Assembly (NCBI RefSeq): GCF_029267015.1
Contig: NZ_JARIEA010000070.1
Coordinates: 64,269-118,242 of the forward strand
Reading direction: 5' to 3'
Length of the DNA: 53,974 bases
Source: Sporosarcina ureae
GTDB taxonomy: Bacteria; Bacillota; Bacilli; Bacillales_A; Planococcaceae
The position numbers were made by a program, and so were the translations under genes. The notes beneath the pieces are model-generated. The model saw only the letters and a list, made by a program, of their open reading frames with translations. It did no database searches and was not told the origin of the DNA. Shown in pieces: positions 16,674 to 24,513 of this stretch; within the stretch, counting starts at the first letter, position 1, and each line of letters opens with the position of its first letter.

Positions 16674-17450
16674 ATGAAGGTAGCGGAAACTAGAAGACAA
16701 ACAGTTATTCAAACTGAAAGTCTACAATTCTTTTATGATAGCTATCATGCACTGAAGAATATAAATTTGAAGTTCGAAGAGCAGAAAATCACTGCACTCA
16801 TAGGACCATCTGGCTGTGGGAAATCCACCTTTTTACGAACAATAAATCGTATGAATGATTTGATTCCAGGAGTGCGGACGGAAGGAGCAATCTGGATTGG
16901 TGATGAAAATATAACAGATACTTCTATTGATCCGGTAGAGCTCCGAAAGAAAGTAGGAATGGTGTTTCAACATGCTTCTGTCTTTCCATTTTCGATTTAT
17001 GAGAACATCGCTTATGGACCTCGTATTCACGGAGAAAACAATAAAACAGTACTCGATAATATCGTCGAGGAGAATTTACGCTCTGCCGCACTATGGGATG
17101 AAGTAAAAGATCAATTACATCAATCCGCCACTGGTTTATCTGGTGGACAGCAGCAACGGTTAACCATTGCACGCACACTAGCAACTAAACCGAGTATATT
17201 ATTAATGGATGAACCAACATCTGCATTGGATCCTATCTCTACTGCGAAAGTGGAAGAGCTGATACAAACGTTAAAAGCGCAGTATACAATCGTCATTGTA
17301 ACGCATAATATGCAACAAGCCGCGAGAATTTCTGACTTCACAGCATTTTTCTTAAATGGAGAAGTCAAAGAGTATGGACAGACAGACAAAATATTTAACG
17401 AACCCGTATTTTCTGAAACAAAAGACTATATAGCAGGAAAATTTGGTTAA
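16674..17450 (+). CDS. pstB: Phosphate ABC transporter ATPase PstB (second copy)
   Basis: A second PstB, 258 residues, with complete Walker [10 protein letters not shown], signature LSGGQQQRL and Walker [14 protein letters not shown]. It begins 12 bases after the first copy. The ATG at 16674 is preferred over the GTG just before it because GGGGAG is then 7 bases away. The Q-loop ([12 protein letters not shown]) differs both from the first copy and from the usual PstB sequence, so the two may contact the permeases differently. No phoU, the usual last gene and brake on the Pho response in other bacteria, follows; the operon ends here. Confidence 0.92.
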   Translation: MKVAETRRQTVIQTESLQFFYDSYHALKNINLKFEEQKITALIGPSGCGKSTFLRTINRMNDLIPGVRTEGAIWIGDENITDTSIDPVELRKKVGMVFQHASVFPFSIYENIAYGPRIHGENNKTVLDNIVEENLRSAALWDEVKDQLHQSATGLSGGQQQRLTIARTLATKPSILLMDEPTSALDPISTAKVEELIQTLKAQYTIVIVTHNMQQAARISDFTAFFLNGEVKEYGQTDKIFNEPVFSETKDYIAGKFG

Positions 17451-17506
17451 GTATGAGATAAATGAAAAATCGGTACTTAAATCATCCATTACATACGATA
17501 ACAAAA

Positions 17507-17541
17507 AGCCAGCTTCCTGATCATAGGAAGCTGGCTGTTCA
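17507..17541 (-). terminator. Terminator for trhO (minus strand)
   Basis: AGCCAGCTTCCT (17507-17518) and AGGAAGCTGGCT (17525-17536) form a perfect 12-bp stem. The A-run at 17502-17506 gives the T-run on the minus strand. On the plus strand the T-run is poor, so pst transcripts may end less efficiently here. Confidence 0.82.
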
Positions 17542-17545
17542 TCTA

Positions 17546-18520
17546 TTAAGAAATCGTTTCGCTTGCACGTAATTCTTCAATTTTAGCTATGCGTGCATCG
17601 TATTCATCCACTGTCATATCGTGTTCAACGAAATAACGGTTACGAGGATGTGTACGGCAATCGTCTGAACAGCTACGCATATAGAGGTGTTCATTTTCTT
17701 CGGAACATAGAATTTTCGCATTACATTCGGGGTTCGCACAGTTAACATATCGTTCGCAGGGAGTTCCATCAAAGTGGTCACGACCTACAATGACATGTTC
17801 TACTTGGTTGATCGGAACGGCAATGCGCTCGTCAAATACGTAGCACTGACCATCCCATAACTGACCTTTTGCTTCAGGATCTTTACCGTAAGAAACAATT
17901 CCACCATGTAAATGTGCAACGTCTTCAAATCCTTCACGCTTTAACCAGCCTGTGAACTTCTCACAACGAATTCCACCCGTACAATATGCAAGAATCTTCT
18001 TACCTTCAAGTTGTTCTTTGTTTTCATTTACCCATTCAGGAAGATCACGGAAGTTTTCAATATCCGGGCGGATCGCACCACGGAAATGACCTAGGTCATA
18101 CTCATAATCATTACGAGCATCTAGTATCACCGTATTCTCTTCTTGCATTTGCTGTAAAAACTGTTCAGGTTCTAGATACTCACCCGTAAGTTCCAGTGGA
18201 TTGACGTCTTCAGATAAGCTAAGGTTCACAATTTCTGGACGATAGCGAACATGCATTTTTTTGAAAGCATGACGATCTGTTTCATCGATCTTGAACCATA
18301 CATCAGCGAATCGAGGATCGGCTTTCATATGCTCCATATACGCATCGGTCTGTTCAACTGTTCCAGAGCAAGTACCATTGATTCCTTCTGATCCAACTAA
18401 GATACGTCCTTTTAATCCAGTTTCTTTGCAAAATGCCAAGTGAGAAGCTGCAAATTCTTCTGGTTCCTCAATCGTCACATACTTATAAAACAATAAAACC
18501 CGATAGTCTTTCTTTTCCAT
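17546..18520 (-). CDS. trhO: tRNA uridine(34) hydroxylase TrhO (rhodanese-like, UPF0176)
   Basis: Hydroxylates uridine at the wobble position of certain tRNAs, the first step to 5-methoxyuridine-type modifications, which broaden decoding. The N-terminal domain ([18 protein letters not shown]) is followed by a rhodanese domain with the catalytic Cys in [12 protein letters not shown], and a C-terminal cysteine-rich segment ([12 protein letters not shown], then [14 protein letters not shown]) that probably binds metal. The ATG at 18520 is chosen, giving 324 residues, with AAGGCGG upstream; the longer frame would include leader sequence. The 5' leader has complementary segments that may fold (see 18546-18616). 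Confidence 0.9.
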   Translation of the reverse strand: MEKKDYRVLLFYKYVTIEEPEEFAASHLAFCKETGLKGRILVGSEGINGTCSGTVEQTDAYMEHMKADPRFADVWFKIDETDRHAFKKMHVRYRPEIVNLSLSEDVNPLELTGEYLEPEQFLQQMQEENTVILDARNDYEYDLGHFRGAIRPDIENFRDLPEWVNENKEQLEGKKILAYCTGGIRCEKFTGWLKREGFEDVAHLHGGIVSYGKDPEAKGQLWDGQCYVFDERIAVPINQVEHVIVGRDHFDGTPCERYVNCANPECNAKILCSEENEHLYMRSCSDDCRTHPRNRYFVEHDMTVDEYDARIAKIEELRASETIS

Positions 18521-18545
18521 ATAAATTACCGCCTTCTGTTTAATC

Positions 18546-18637
18546 TTTGCAATAGACAACAGCCGAGATCGGTGTGTACAAAGAGATAGGTCATCCCTTG
18601 AACCCGAAGTTGCAAAATTCGAGCCCTGAATAGTATA
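18546..18637 (-). promoter_or_regulatory. Promoter and possibly structured 5' leader of trhO
   Basis: On the minus strand a -10 TATACT lies at 18637-18632. The leader then holds TTTGCAA (18616-18610) and its exact complement TTGCAAA (18552-18546), which would close a domain of about 70 nt. Inside is a hairpin of about 7 bp: AAGGGAT (18602-18596) pairs with ATCTCTT, and CAAC/GTTG with TCGG/CCGA can also pair. The closing stem ends about 12 bases before the ribosome-binding site. I do not recognise a known riboswitch class. The -35 region is weak. Confidence 0.4.
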
Positions 18638-18723
18638 GCATAATTTTATTTTTGAGAAAAGGATTCTAAAATCTTTTCACATAACTGTTCATTATAAAGT
18701 AACTAGCGGGAATGGGTGAAACC

Positions 18724-18751
18724 TTGTATCATCCATTATTTATTGTATACT
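18724..18751 (+). promoter_or_regulatory. Promoter for the polysaccharide deacetylase gene
   Basis: TTGTAT (18724-18729) and TATACT (18746-18751) with a 16-base spacer. The transcript would have a 5' leader of about 155 bases, including the palindrome at 18849-18870. Confidence 0.55.
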
Positions 18752-18848
18752 AGTAGATAGAAAAACAGGAAAGTTATAGCTTTTATCTGCATAAGAATAT
18801 ATCATTAAAATGTAGAGTAACTTTTTATTTTAAAGGGTATAGGAGTTC

Positions 18849-18870
18849 AATTACAAAATAAATTGTAATT
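18849..18870. repeat. Perfect palindrome in the deacetylase leader
   Basis: AATTACAA (18849-18856) and TTGTAATT (18863-18870) with a 6-base spacer. As RNA it is a weak AT-rich hairpin; as DNA it could be an operator. No T-run follows, so it is not a terminator. The rest of the 18638-18914 gap is AT-rich with no gene. Confidence 0.45.
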
Positions 18871-18914
18871 AGTTCGGAGATATAGGGCATTGTGTTATAA
18901 AGGAGTTTTTTTTT

Positions 18915-20294
18915 ATGAAAATCACAAATACAAAACGACGTTCACCATGGATTGACAATATATTTATCATAGCGATTCTTGTCATGACATCAGTTACTTT
19001 TATATTAATAATGAATGTAATGAAAAACCATAAAGTTCAAGATCCCATTCAACAGGCAACGCATGAGATTATACCTGAGCCAAAACAAGAAGTAGCGGTA
19101 GAGTCCATTACATCAGCCTATCCAGGAATTAAAGAGTTTGTGGAGAAGGATAACGATGCACAGTATCCATTTACCATTCACTATCCACAAACCGAGTATG
19201 ATGGGTTCAATCAACAAGTGCTAGATTACGTTGAGGAATTAAAAACAGCTTATGCGACAGAGCAACAAAAGAATAACCGGGTGTCAAAGCTCGATGTATC
19301 TTTTGAAACGCTTCAACATCTTTCGGGAAACTATTCATTTGTCATGCGGGCTGTCACATATTTTGCTGATCAGGATAGTCAAGTAGAAATGCATACGTTT
19401 CATATCAATCCTGAAACTGGCAAAGAATTAGCGATTCAGGACGTTGTGGATCATAATCTTGAAAAGTTAAAGCGCATGGCAAGTGTAGTGCGACACGAAA
19501 TACATCATAGTCCTTTACTTAAGGATGATGTGATTGACGAAAGTGTATGGCAACCAACAGAGCCGATGTGGGTAAACTATCAGAACTTTGCTTTAACCGA
19601 TGATTCATTAATTTTATACTTTGGAACGGGTGAATTTACTAAACGTCAAGCTGGACCGGCAACAGTGGAGATTCCATTGAGTAAATTGAATCCATTCATT
19701 GCGAAGAGGTTCCAAGTAGAAACAGATGAGACCCAAAAAGAAAAGACTATTGCGTTGACGTTTGATGATGGACCAGATCCTATATACACAGTAAGGATTT
19801 TAAAAACACTTGATAAATACAATGCAAAAGCTACATTCTTTATGCTTGGCAATAGAGTGAATTCGTACCCTGCAATTGCCAAGAAGGTAGCCGAAGCTGG
19901 ACATGAGATAGGTAATCACTCATGGAATCACCCTTCATTGACCGGGGTTACGGATACTGAACTTTTAAGTGAAGTGACAGGCACCTCAGAAATAATAAAA
20001 GCAGCTACAGGAAAAACGGCTACTGTTTTCAGACCGCCATATGGGGCCGTTGATGATCGTGTACGAGAAAGCACGAAATTACCTGTGGTGTTATGGAACG
20101 TGGATACATTAGACTGGGAGCATCATGATCCAGAGCTGTTGTTAAAACATGTGACGGATGCTACCCGTTCAGGAAGCATAATTTTAATGCACGATATTCA
20201 TAAGTCCACAGCAGATGGACTGGACGCGGTACTTGAGAATTTACAGTCACAAGGATATAAATTCGTGACAGTTTCCGAAATGGACGATTATTAA
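18915..20294 (+). CDS. Membrane-anchored polysaccharide deacetylase (PdaC-like)
   Basis: A predicted cell-surface enzyme that removes acetyl groups from peptidoglycan or another N-acetylated sugar polymer. One uncleaved anchor helix (about 16-36) is followed by a DUF4163/DUF3298-type domain (about 65-255) and a NodB catalytic domain (about 270-455). All five NodB motifs are present: TFDDGPDP, HSWNHPS (metal histidines), RPPYGA, DTLDWEHHD and LMHDIH. This order is that of Bacillus PdaC. It has 459 residues. Exactly nine Ts separate GGAG from the ATG, so the run is a possible slippage point that would change ribosome-binding-site spacing. Monocistronic with its own terminator. Confidence 0.9.
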   Translation: MKITNTKRRSPWIDNIFIIAILVMTSVTFILIMNVMKNHKVQDPIQQATHEIIPEPKQEVAVESITSAYPGIKEFVEKDNDAQYPFTIHYPQTEYDGFNQQVLDYVEELKTAYATEQQKNNRVSKLDVSFETLQHLSGNYSFVMRAVTYFADQDSQVEMHTFHINPETGKELAIQDVVDHNLEKLKRMASVVRHEIHHSPLLKDDVIDESVWQPTEPMWVNYQNFALTDDSLILYFGTGEFTKRQAGPATVEIPLSKLNPFIAKRFQVETDETQKEKTIALTFDDGPDPIYTVRILKTLDKYNAKATFFMLGNRVNSYPAIAKKVAEAGHEIGNHSWNHPSLTGVTDTELLSEVTGTSEIIKAATGKTATVFRPPYGAVDDRVRESTKLPVVLWNVDTLDWEHHDPELLLKHVTDATRSGSIILMHDIHKSTADGLDAVLENLQSQGYKFVTVSEMDDY

Positions 20295-20345
20295 AACAAA
20301 AGTTGTTTCATTGTTTTTGACTAACAATGGAACAACTTTTGTTTT
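20293..20345 (+). terminator. Terminator after the deacetylase gene
   Basis: A very long stem: AAAACAAAAGTTGTT, one mismatch, then CATTGTT, pairing with AACAATG and AACAACTTTTGTTTT. T-rich on the 3' side. Confidence 0.85.
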
Positions 20346-20487
20346 GCATAGTCCTATTTAGGTGCGGATATTCATATAGTGTTCAAACAGTTGTAATATC
20401 TGAAGAAAAGAAATAGTTGTGAACTGTAGTTAATGCAGCACAGCATGATATACTAAACGGAATGAAATCATTGGGGGAACAACAGGC

Positions 20488-21303
20488 ATGGAATGGAGAA
20501 ATTTATATCGTGGTTTTTTGATGGGAATCAGTGACTTGGTTCCTGGAGTTAGTGGCGGAACAATTGCATTCATATTAGGGATCTATGATCAGTTACTTAT
20601 TTCAATTAGCGGATTTTTTAGTAAGGATTGGAAGAAGCATATCGGTTTTCTACTGCCTCTTGGTATTGGAATGGGCGCAACGATTATTCTATTCAGTAAA
20701 GTCATTTCCTATTTGCTGAAACATTATCATGAACCTACTCAGTACTTCTTTTTAGGATTAATTATTGGTGTCATTCCATTTGTTTCAAAGCAAGCAGGCT
20801 TAAAACAGAACTTCAAATTTCACCATATAGTATTAATGCTACTAGTAGCCGCAGCATTGGCTTCTACCGCCTTTTTGAATCCTATTGCTCCAATAACCAT
20901 TACCCATCTGACAGTTAAAAGTACTATCATCTTATTCCTTTCAGGATGGGCAGGCAGTATGGCAATGCTGTTACCAGGAGTAAGTGGATCATTCGTTTTG
21001 CTATTGCTAGGCGTTTATGCGACGGTCATTACGGCAATATCAGACTTTAATTTACCAATTATCATTGTTACAGGTTGCGGGATCGTATTTGGATTTATCA
21101 TTAGCAGTAAAGTTATACGCTATTTACTATCCCATTTCCACACGGGCATGTTTGCTGTCATCATAGGATTAATCCTAGGATCGATTTTCGTAATTTTCCC
21201 AGGCATGCCTGAAAGTGGTACACCATTCGTCATGAGTGTGATCGCCATCGTACTTGGACTGTTGATTGCTAACATTTTAAATGGCGTAGGCGATAAAGCG
21301 TAG
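20488..21303 (+). CDS. DUF368 membrane protein, undecaprenyl-phosphate translocase family (PopT)
   Basis: A polytopic membrane protein of 271 residues with about eight helices. It has the family's repeated motif, once as SDLVPGVSGGTIAFILG near residue 16 and again as AMLLPGVSGSFVLLLLG near 163, which shows the inverted internal duplication. DUF368 proteins (PopT in Staphylococcus) flip undecaprenyl phosphate back to the cytoplasm so it can be reused for cell-wall synthesis. Whether this copy does so is inferred from the family. The start is ATG behind GGGGGAAC. It stands alone, between its own promoter region and a terminator. A DedA-family gene lies elsewhere in the window (30521-31009). Confidence 0.88.
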   Translation: MEWRNLYRGFLMGISDLVPGVSGGTIAFILGIYDQLLISISGFFSKDWKKHIGFLLPLGIGMGATIILFSKVISYLLKHYHEPTQYFFLGLIIGVIPFVSKQAGLKQNFKFHHIVLMLLVAAALASTAFLNPIAPITITHLTVKSTIILFLSGWAGSMAMLLPGVSGSFVLLLLGVYATVITAISDFNLPIIIVTGCGIVFGFIISSKVIRYLLSHFHTGMFAVIIGLILGSIFVIFPGMPESGTPFVMSVIAIVLGLLIANILNGVGDKA

Positions 21304-21307
21304 AATG

Positions 21308-21365
21308 AGAAGGAGCTATCCAAGAAGTCATAACTTTCATGACATCTAGTGATAGCTTCTTTTTT
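21308..21365 (+). terminator. Terminator after the DUF368 gene
   Basis: GAAGGAGCTATC and GATAGCTTCTT form the outer stem and AGAAGTCAT with ATGACATCT the inner one, then six Ts. Confidence 0.8.
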
Positions 21366-21437
21366 CACTTGAAAAATTGTGTTTGGAAAGATAATAGCGA
21401 TAATGTGGCAGGCATTCTTATTGGAGTGGGAATTAAA

Positions 21438-21496
21438 TGCAAAGATGTGCTCCTAACGCTTCGCTTTTACTCACAAAAGTCGTCCTTCGCTACGGC
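21438..21496 (-). repeat. Dispersed repeat, core only (copy 2)
   Basis: The reverse complement begins GCCGTAGCGAAGGACGAC and ends GGAGCACATCTTTGCA, matching the 59-bp cores at 2714-2772 and 53781-53839 with a few changes. The inverted arms that surround the other two cores are missing here. Non-coding. Confidence 0.75.
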
Positions 21497-21544
21497 ACTC
21501 GCTTGGATGGGTGTTTCATCTGTCCCACTGATCCTCTCAGAGTC

Positions 21545-21690
21545 TAGTCCCTCCAACGCGCCAATCCCTTGCAGGGTGAAACGTTATTGATTTGTATTGA
21601 AGTAGGGGGTGTAATCGGTATTTAACTGTTTTACTTGAACTCAAATAAGTTAAAACAAAACAATAGTTCACACACTACTTATAGTGAGTA
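21545..21690 (+). repeat. Dispersed repeat module B (copy 1)
   Basis: Shares CGCGCCAATCC, then TGTAATC, ACTTGAA and AATAAGTTAA-ACAAAA, with 41850-41964, and shares ACAAAACAAT, then TTCACACACTACTTA, with the minus strand of 53895-53973. It lies between the core-only copy and the arm-only copy. Together these fill most of the gap between the DUF368 gene and katA, which holds no gene. Confidence 0.7.
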
Positions 21691-21716
21691 ATATAGGTAG
21701 CTCAGCTATAAAAGTA

Positions 21717-21804
21717 GAATTGAAGCGGAAGCTGGTGGCGACTCCCGATGGATCAGCTCACCGCGAGCCCATGGGAAAGCGTCCACCAGCTGGAGCTTCA
21801 ATTC
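21717..21804. repeat. Dispersed repeat, arms only (copy 3)
   Basis: The outer 22 bases on each side (GAATTGAAGCGGAAGCTGG... and ...CCAGCTGGAGCTTCAATTC) are inverted repeats matching at about 19 of 22 positions. The centre contains CACCGCGAGCCCATGGGAAAGCG. On the minus strand it matches the arms of the copies at 2664-2800 and 53731-53867, but the 59-bp core is absent. Confidence 0.75.
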
Positions 21805-21858
21805 CCTTGTACACACTATTAACTAACCCTGCACTAATCCTTAAACCTAATTCCGCAC

Positions 21859-21900
21859 AAAAAGAGATGCCCCATTGTAACAATCGGGACATCTCTTTTT
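21859..21900. terminator. Terminator for katA (minus strand)
   Basis: AAAAAGAGATG with CATCTCTTTTT, and CCC with GGG around a CATTGTAA-containing loop. The A-run gives the T-run for katA on the minus strand. Stem and loop resemble the terminator at 41958-42001. Confidence 0.85.
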
Positions 21901-21909
21901 TATATAAAC

Positions 21910-23415
21910 TTACTCTTCAACAATCGTTGTCGTGTTTTCGATATCAACATCAGCCATTGGAATATCCAAAGCTTTTGCTACACCTTCACCGTATTTCGGA
22001 TCTGCCAAGTAGCAGTGGCGAATATGCTTGATTTTAATCTCTTTCGGTGCATCACCCATATTACGCGCAGTATTATCAAATAGACGCTGCTGCTCTTCCA
22101 AGTTCAATAAATTGAACAACTTTCCTGGTTGTGTGAAATAATCATCATCATCTTCACGGAAATCCCAGTGGTCTGCGTCGCCATGAATTTTTAGTGGCGG
22201 CTCTTTGAAGTCCGGCTGTTCTTGCCACTCACCGTAGCTGTTTGGCTCGTAGTGAGTAGTTGAGCCCAAATTACCATCAACACGCATTGCACCATCGCGG
22301 TGGAAGCTGTGGAACGGACATTTTGGTGCGTTAACAGGAATCTGGTGATGATTGACACCTAAACGGTAACGTTGTGCATCGCCATAAGAGAATAGACGAG
22401 CTTGTAACATTTTATCAGGGGAGAATCCAATACCTGGAACGACCGCTGCTGGTGTAAATGCCGCTTGCTCTACTTCAGCAAAGTAGTTTTCAGGGTTGCG
22501 ATTCAATTCAAATTCACCGACTTCAATTAAAGGGAAGTCTTTTTTATACCAAACTTTTGTTAAGTCAAATGGATTGTATGGCATGTTCATTGCTTCTTCT
22601 TCTGTCATAACTTGAATGTACATTTTCCATTTAGGGAAATTGCCATTGTCGATGTTAGTTAGCAAATCGCGTTGTGAACTTTCACGATCTGTTGCAACTG
22701 TTGCTGCAGCCTCTTCATCTGTCATGTTTTCAATACCTTGCTGGGAACGGAAGTGGAACTTAACCCAGTGACGTTCGTTGTTTGCATTGATCATGCTGAA
22801 TGTGTGGCTACCAAAACCGTGCATTTCACGGAATGAACGTGGAATACCACGGTCGCTCATTAAAATAGTAATTTGGTGTAACGCTTCAGGAAGACTAGTC
22901 CAGAAATCCCAGTTGTTTGTTGGGCTACGTAAGTTCGTACGTGGATCACGTTTTACTGCGTGATTCAAGTCAGGGAATTGCAATGCATCACGGAAGAAGA
23001 ATACAGGTGTATTGTTTCCGACCATGTCCCAGTTTCCTTCTTCAGTATAGAATTTCAAAGAAAATCCGCGGATATCGCGCTCTGCATCTGCTGCACCACG
23101 TTCGCCTGCAACAGTGGAGAAGCGTGCGAACATCTCAGTTTGTTTACCAATCTCTGAGAATAGCTTTGCTTTCGTATACTTTGTAATATCATGCGTTACA
23201 GTGAAAGTACCATATGCTCCAGAGCCTTTTGCGTGCATACGACGTTCAGGAATTACTTCACGATCAAAATGCGCTAATTTCTCAAGCAACCATACATCTT
23301 GCAATAGAAGCGGACCACGTGGACCAGCTGACATAGAGTTTTGGTTATCGACTACAGGTGCACCCGCAGCAGTCGTCAATTTTCTTTTTTGAGAATTATT
23401 ATCATTGTTATTCAA
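21910..23415 (-). CDS. katA: Catalase (monofunctional haem, clade 3 type)
   Basis: Splits hydrogen peroxide to water and oxygen. It has the distal His in [13 protein letters not shown], the distal Asn region [16 protein letters not shown], and the proximal haem Tyr in [14 protein letters not shown]. It has 501 residues, with a small-subunit architecture and a short acidic C-terminal tail. The start is TTG with AGGAGG 8 bases upstream; a closer ATG in another frame (overlapping, five codons) is too near the ribosome-binding site to compete well. A PerR box lies about 80-95 bases upstream of the start, so peroxide induction is expected. It is monocistronic, facing the repeat region. Confidence 0.95.
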   Translation of the reverse strand: MNNNDNNSQKRKLTTAAGAPVVDNQNSMSAGPRGPLLLQDVWLLEKLAHFDREVIPERRMHAKGSGAYGTFTVTHDITKYTKAKLFSEIGKQTEMFARFSTVAGERGAADAERDIRGFSLKFYTEEGNWDMVGNNTPVFFFRDALQFPDLNHAVKRDPRTNLRSPTNNWDFWTSLPEALHQITILMSDRGIPRSFREMHGFGSHTFSMINANNERHWVKFHFRSQQGIENMTDEEAAATVATDRESSQRDLLTNIDNGNFPKWKMYIQVMTEEEAMNMPYNPFDLTKVWYKKDFPLIEVGEFELNRNPENYFAEVEQAAFTPAAVVPGIGFSPDKMLQARLFSYGDAQRYRLGVNHHQIPVNAPKCPFHSFHRDGAMRVDGNLGSTTHYEPNSYGEWQEQPDFKEPPLKIHGDADHWDFREDDDDYFTQPGKLFNLLNLEEQQRLFDNTARNMGDAPKEIKIKHIRHCYLADPKYGEGVAKALDIPMADVDIENTTTIVEE

Positions 23416-23494
23416 AATGCATTCCTCCTAAATTGGTAGTTTATAACCTATGAATACTAGTATAGCAAAGCTAAATTAAAAAAGATAGCCTTAT

Positions 23495-23509
23495 TTATAA
23501 TAATTATCA
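23495..23509. promoter_or_regulatory. PerR box upstream of katA
   Basis: TTATAATAATTATCA matches the 15-base PerR consensus TTATAATNATTATAA at all but one of the defined positions. It is placed in the katA promoter region. PerR represses katA until peroxide oxidises its metal site. Confidence 0.85.
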
Positions 23510-23668
23510 ACTAGTAATAGTTGTTAATAAGTATAGGTTATTATGTACTGTATATTCATCATAATTTGTTGCCAACCATTTGTCTAGAAATACGAATTAG
23601 ATTAAGTATAATTGTAGAATGATGTATAATAATAATAGAAATTGTTTTAATAGAAAGGACATCAATCT

Positions 23669-24163
23669 ATGAGCTTTATGAAGAAATGGGTTTTGTATGC
23701 CATTGTACTTAGCTGTTTATCAGTAGCGTTAGTGGCGTGTAGTGACGAAGAAGAAGCAGCTCCACAAGAACAGACACCTGAACTAACGCCTGAAATTCCA
23801 GAAGAAGAGGAGATCATAATTCCTGCTGTGGAAGATGAAAAGGTATTTCAAGAAGTGGTTAGTCTACTCGAGGTAGCAGGATTCACAGTGAGCGAACCAG
23901 CTGAAGCAGCAATCGATATGTTTAGGGCGGAAAGTGGCATGACATTGAATATTAACGGCGATGCTTTACTTCCATTACATCTCTATAAACTAGATCCATC
24001 TGACAAGCGTTTGGAAATAGTCGACGAGACAGGGAATCTTCCTGTATATATTGGTAGTAAGACAGAGAAATTAGCCGTAAGACGAATAGATAACTTCATT
24101 ATACATCTGCATAAAGGACATCCTGATTATGATGAGATTATGAAAGTAATAGATAAAATCTAA
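23669..24163 (+). CDS. Lipoprotein of unknown function
   Basis: A secreted, membrane-anchored protein of 164 residues. The signal peptide ends in a lipobox SVALVAC with Cys24. An acidic, proline-rich linker follows (about 25-52, rich in EE and TPE). The C-terminal half is a compact domain with the pattern KVFQEVVSLLEVAGF at its start and GHPDYDEIMKVIDKI at its end. I do not recognise the family. It could be a small binding or regulatory lipoprotein. The start is ATG behind GAAAGGA. It has its own terminator, so it is expressed alone. Confidence 0.75.
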   Translation: MSFMKKWVLYAIVLSCLSVALVACSDEEEAAPQEQTPELTPEIPEEEEIIIPAVEDEKVFQEVVSLLEVAGFTVSEPAEAAIDMFRAESGMTLNINGDALLPLHLYKLDPSDKRLEIVDETGNLPVYIGSKTEKLAVRRIDNFIIHLHKGHPDYDEIMKVIDKI

Positions 24164-24169
24164 ATTAAC

Positions 24170-24206
24170 AACTTGCTTCCTACTATATAGGTAGCAAGTT
24201 TTTTTA
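24170..24206 (+). terminator. Terminator after the lipoprotein gene
   Basis: ACTTGCTTCCTA (24171-24182) pairs with TAGGTAGCAAGT (24188-24199) with one mismatch, then seven Ts. Confidence 0.85.
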
Positions 24207-24209
24207 TAT

Positions 24210-24513
24210 ATTAGCGTAGTTAGAAAAAGGGGAAGGCACCGTTTACTGACGTTCTAAGCGGAAATCTTCCGCCTAATGTGGATTGTCTTCTCGTTTTAAT
24301 CCAACCGCTACTGGTAGATTTAGAGAGGAAATCCACTGAAAACCATTCAAACCGGCACTTTTCGGGCTTTGTTACAAAGCTGCCATAACTTATAGACAGT
24401 TTTGACATAAGTTCGCAGGTTTGTAACAGGAATATCGTACATACTTCACGAACTTTTTTTTGTTCTGCGTTATTCTAGGTAATAGAAACACAGATCGAAA
24501 GGAGATCAACAAT
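24210..24513 (+). promoter_or_regulatory. Promoter region and hairpin-rich leader of cydABCD
   Basis: No gene is credible in these 300 bases. They hold several small inverted repeats: GCGGAA/TTCCGC (24258-24272), GCTTTGTTACAAAGC (24366-24380), and AAGTTCG (24409-24415) with CGAACTT (24449-24455), the last followed by a T-run like a weak terminator or attenuator. TTGACA at 24401-24406 is a possible -35. I did not find a Rex, Fnr or ResD site I would trust. Confidence 0.4.

Noticed and set aside
21684..22031. Open frame of 115 codons overlapping katA and the arm-only repeat
   Set aside because: It begins in a repeat, has no ribosome-binding site and ends antisense inside katA. The repeat and katA explain the sequence.
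24220..24408. Open frame of 62 codons on the minus strand before cydA
   Set aside because: No good ribosome-binding site, and the region is rich in hairpins. It looks vaguely like small ORFs called in related genomes, possibly another repeat family, but I cannot support it as a gene.
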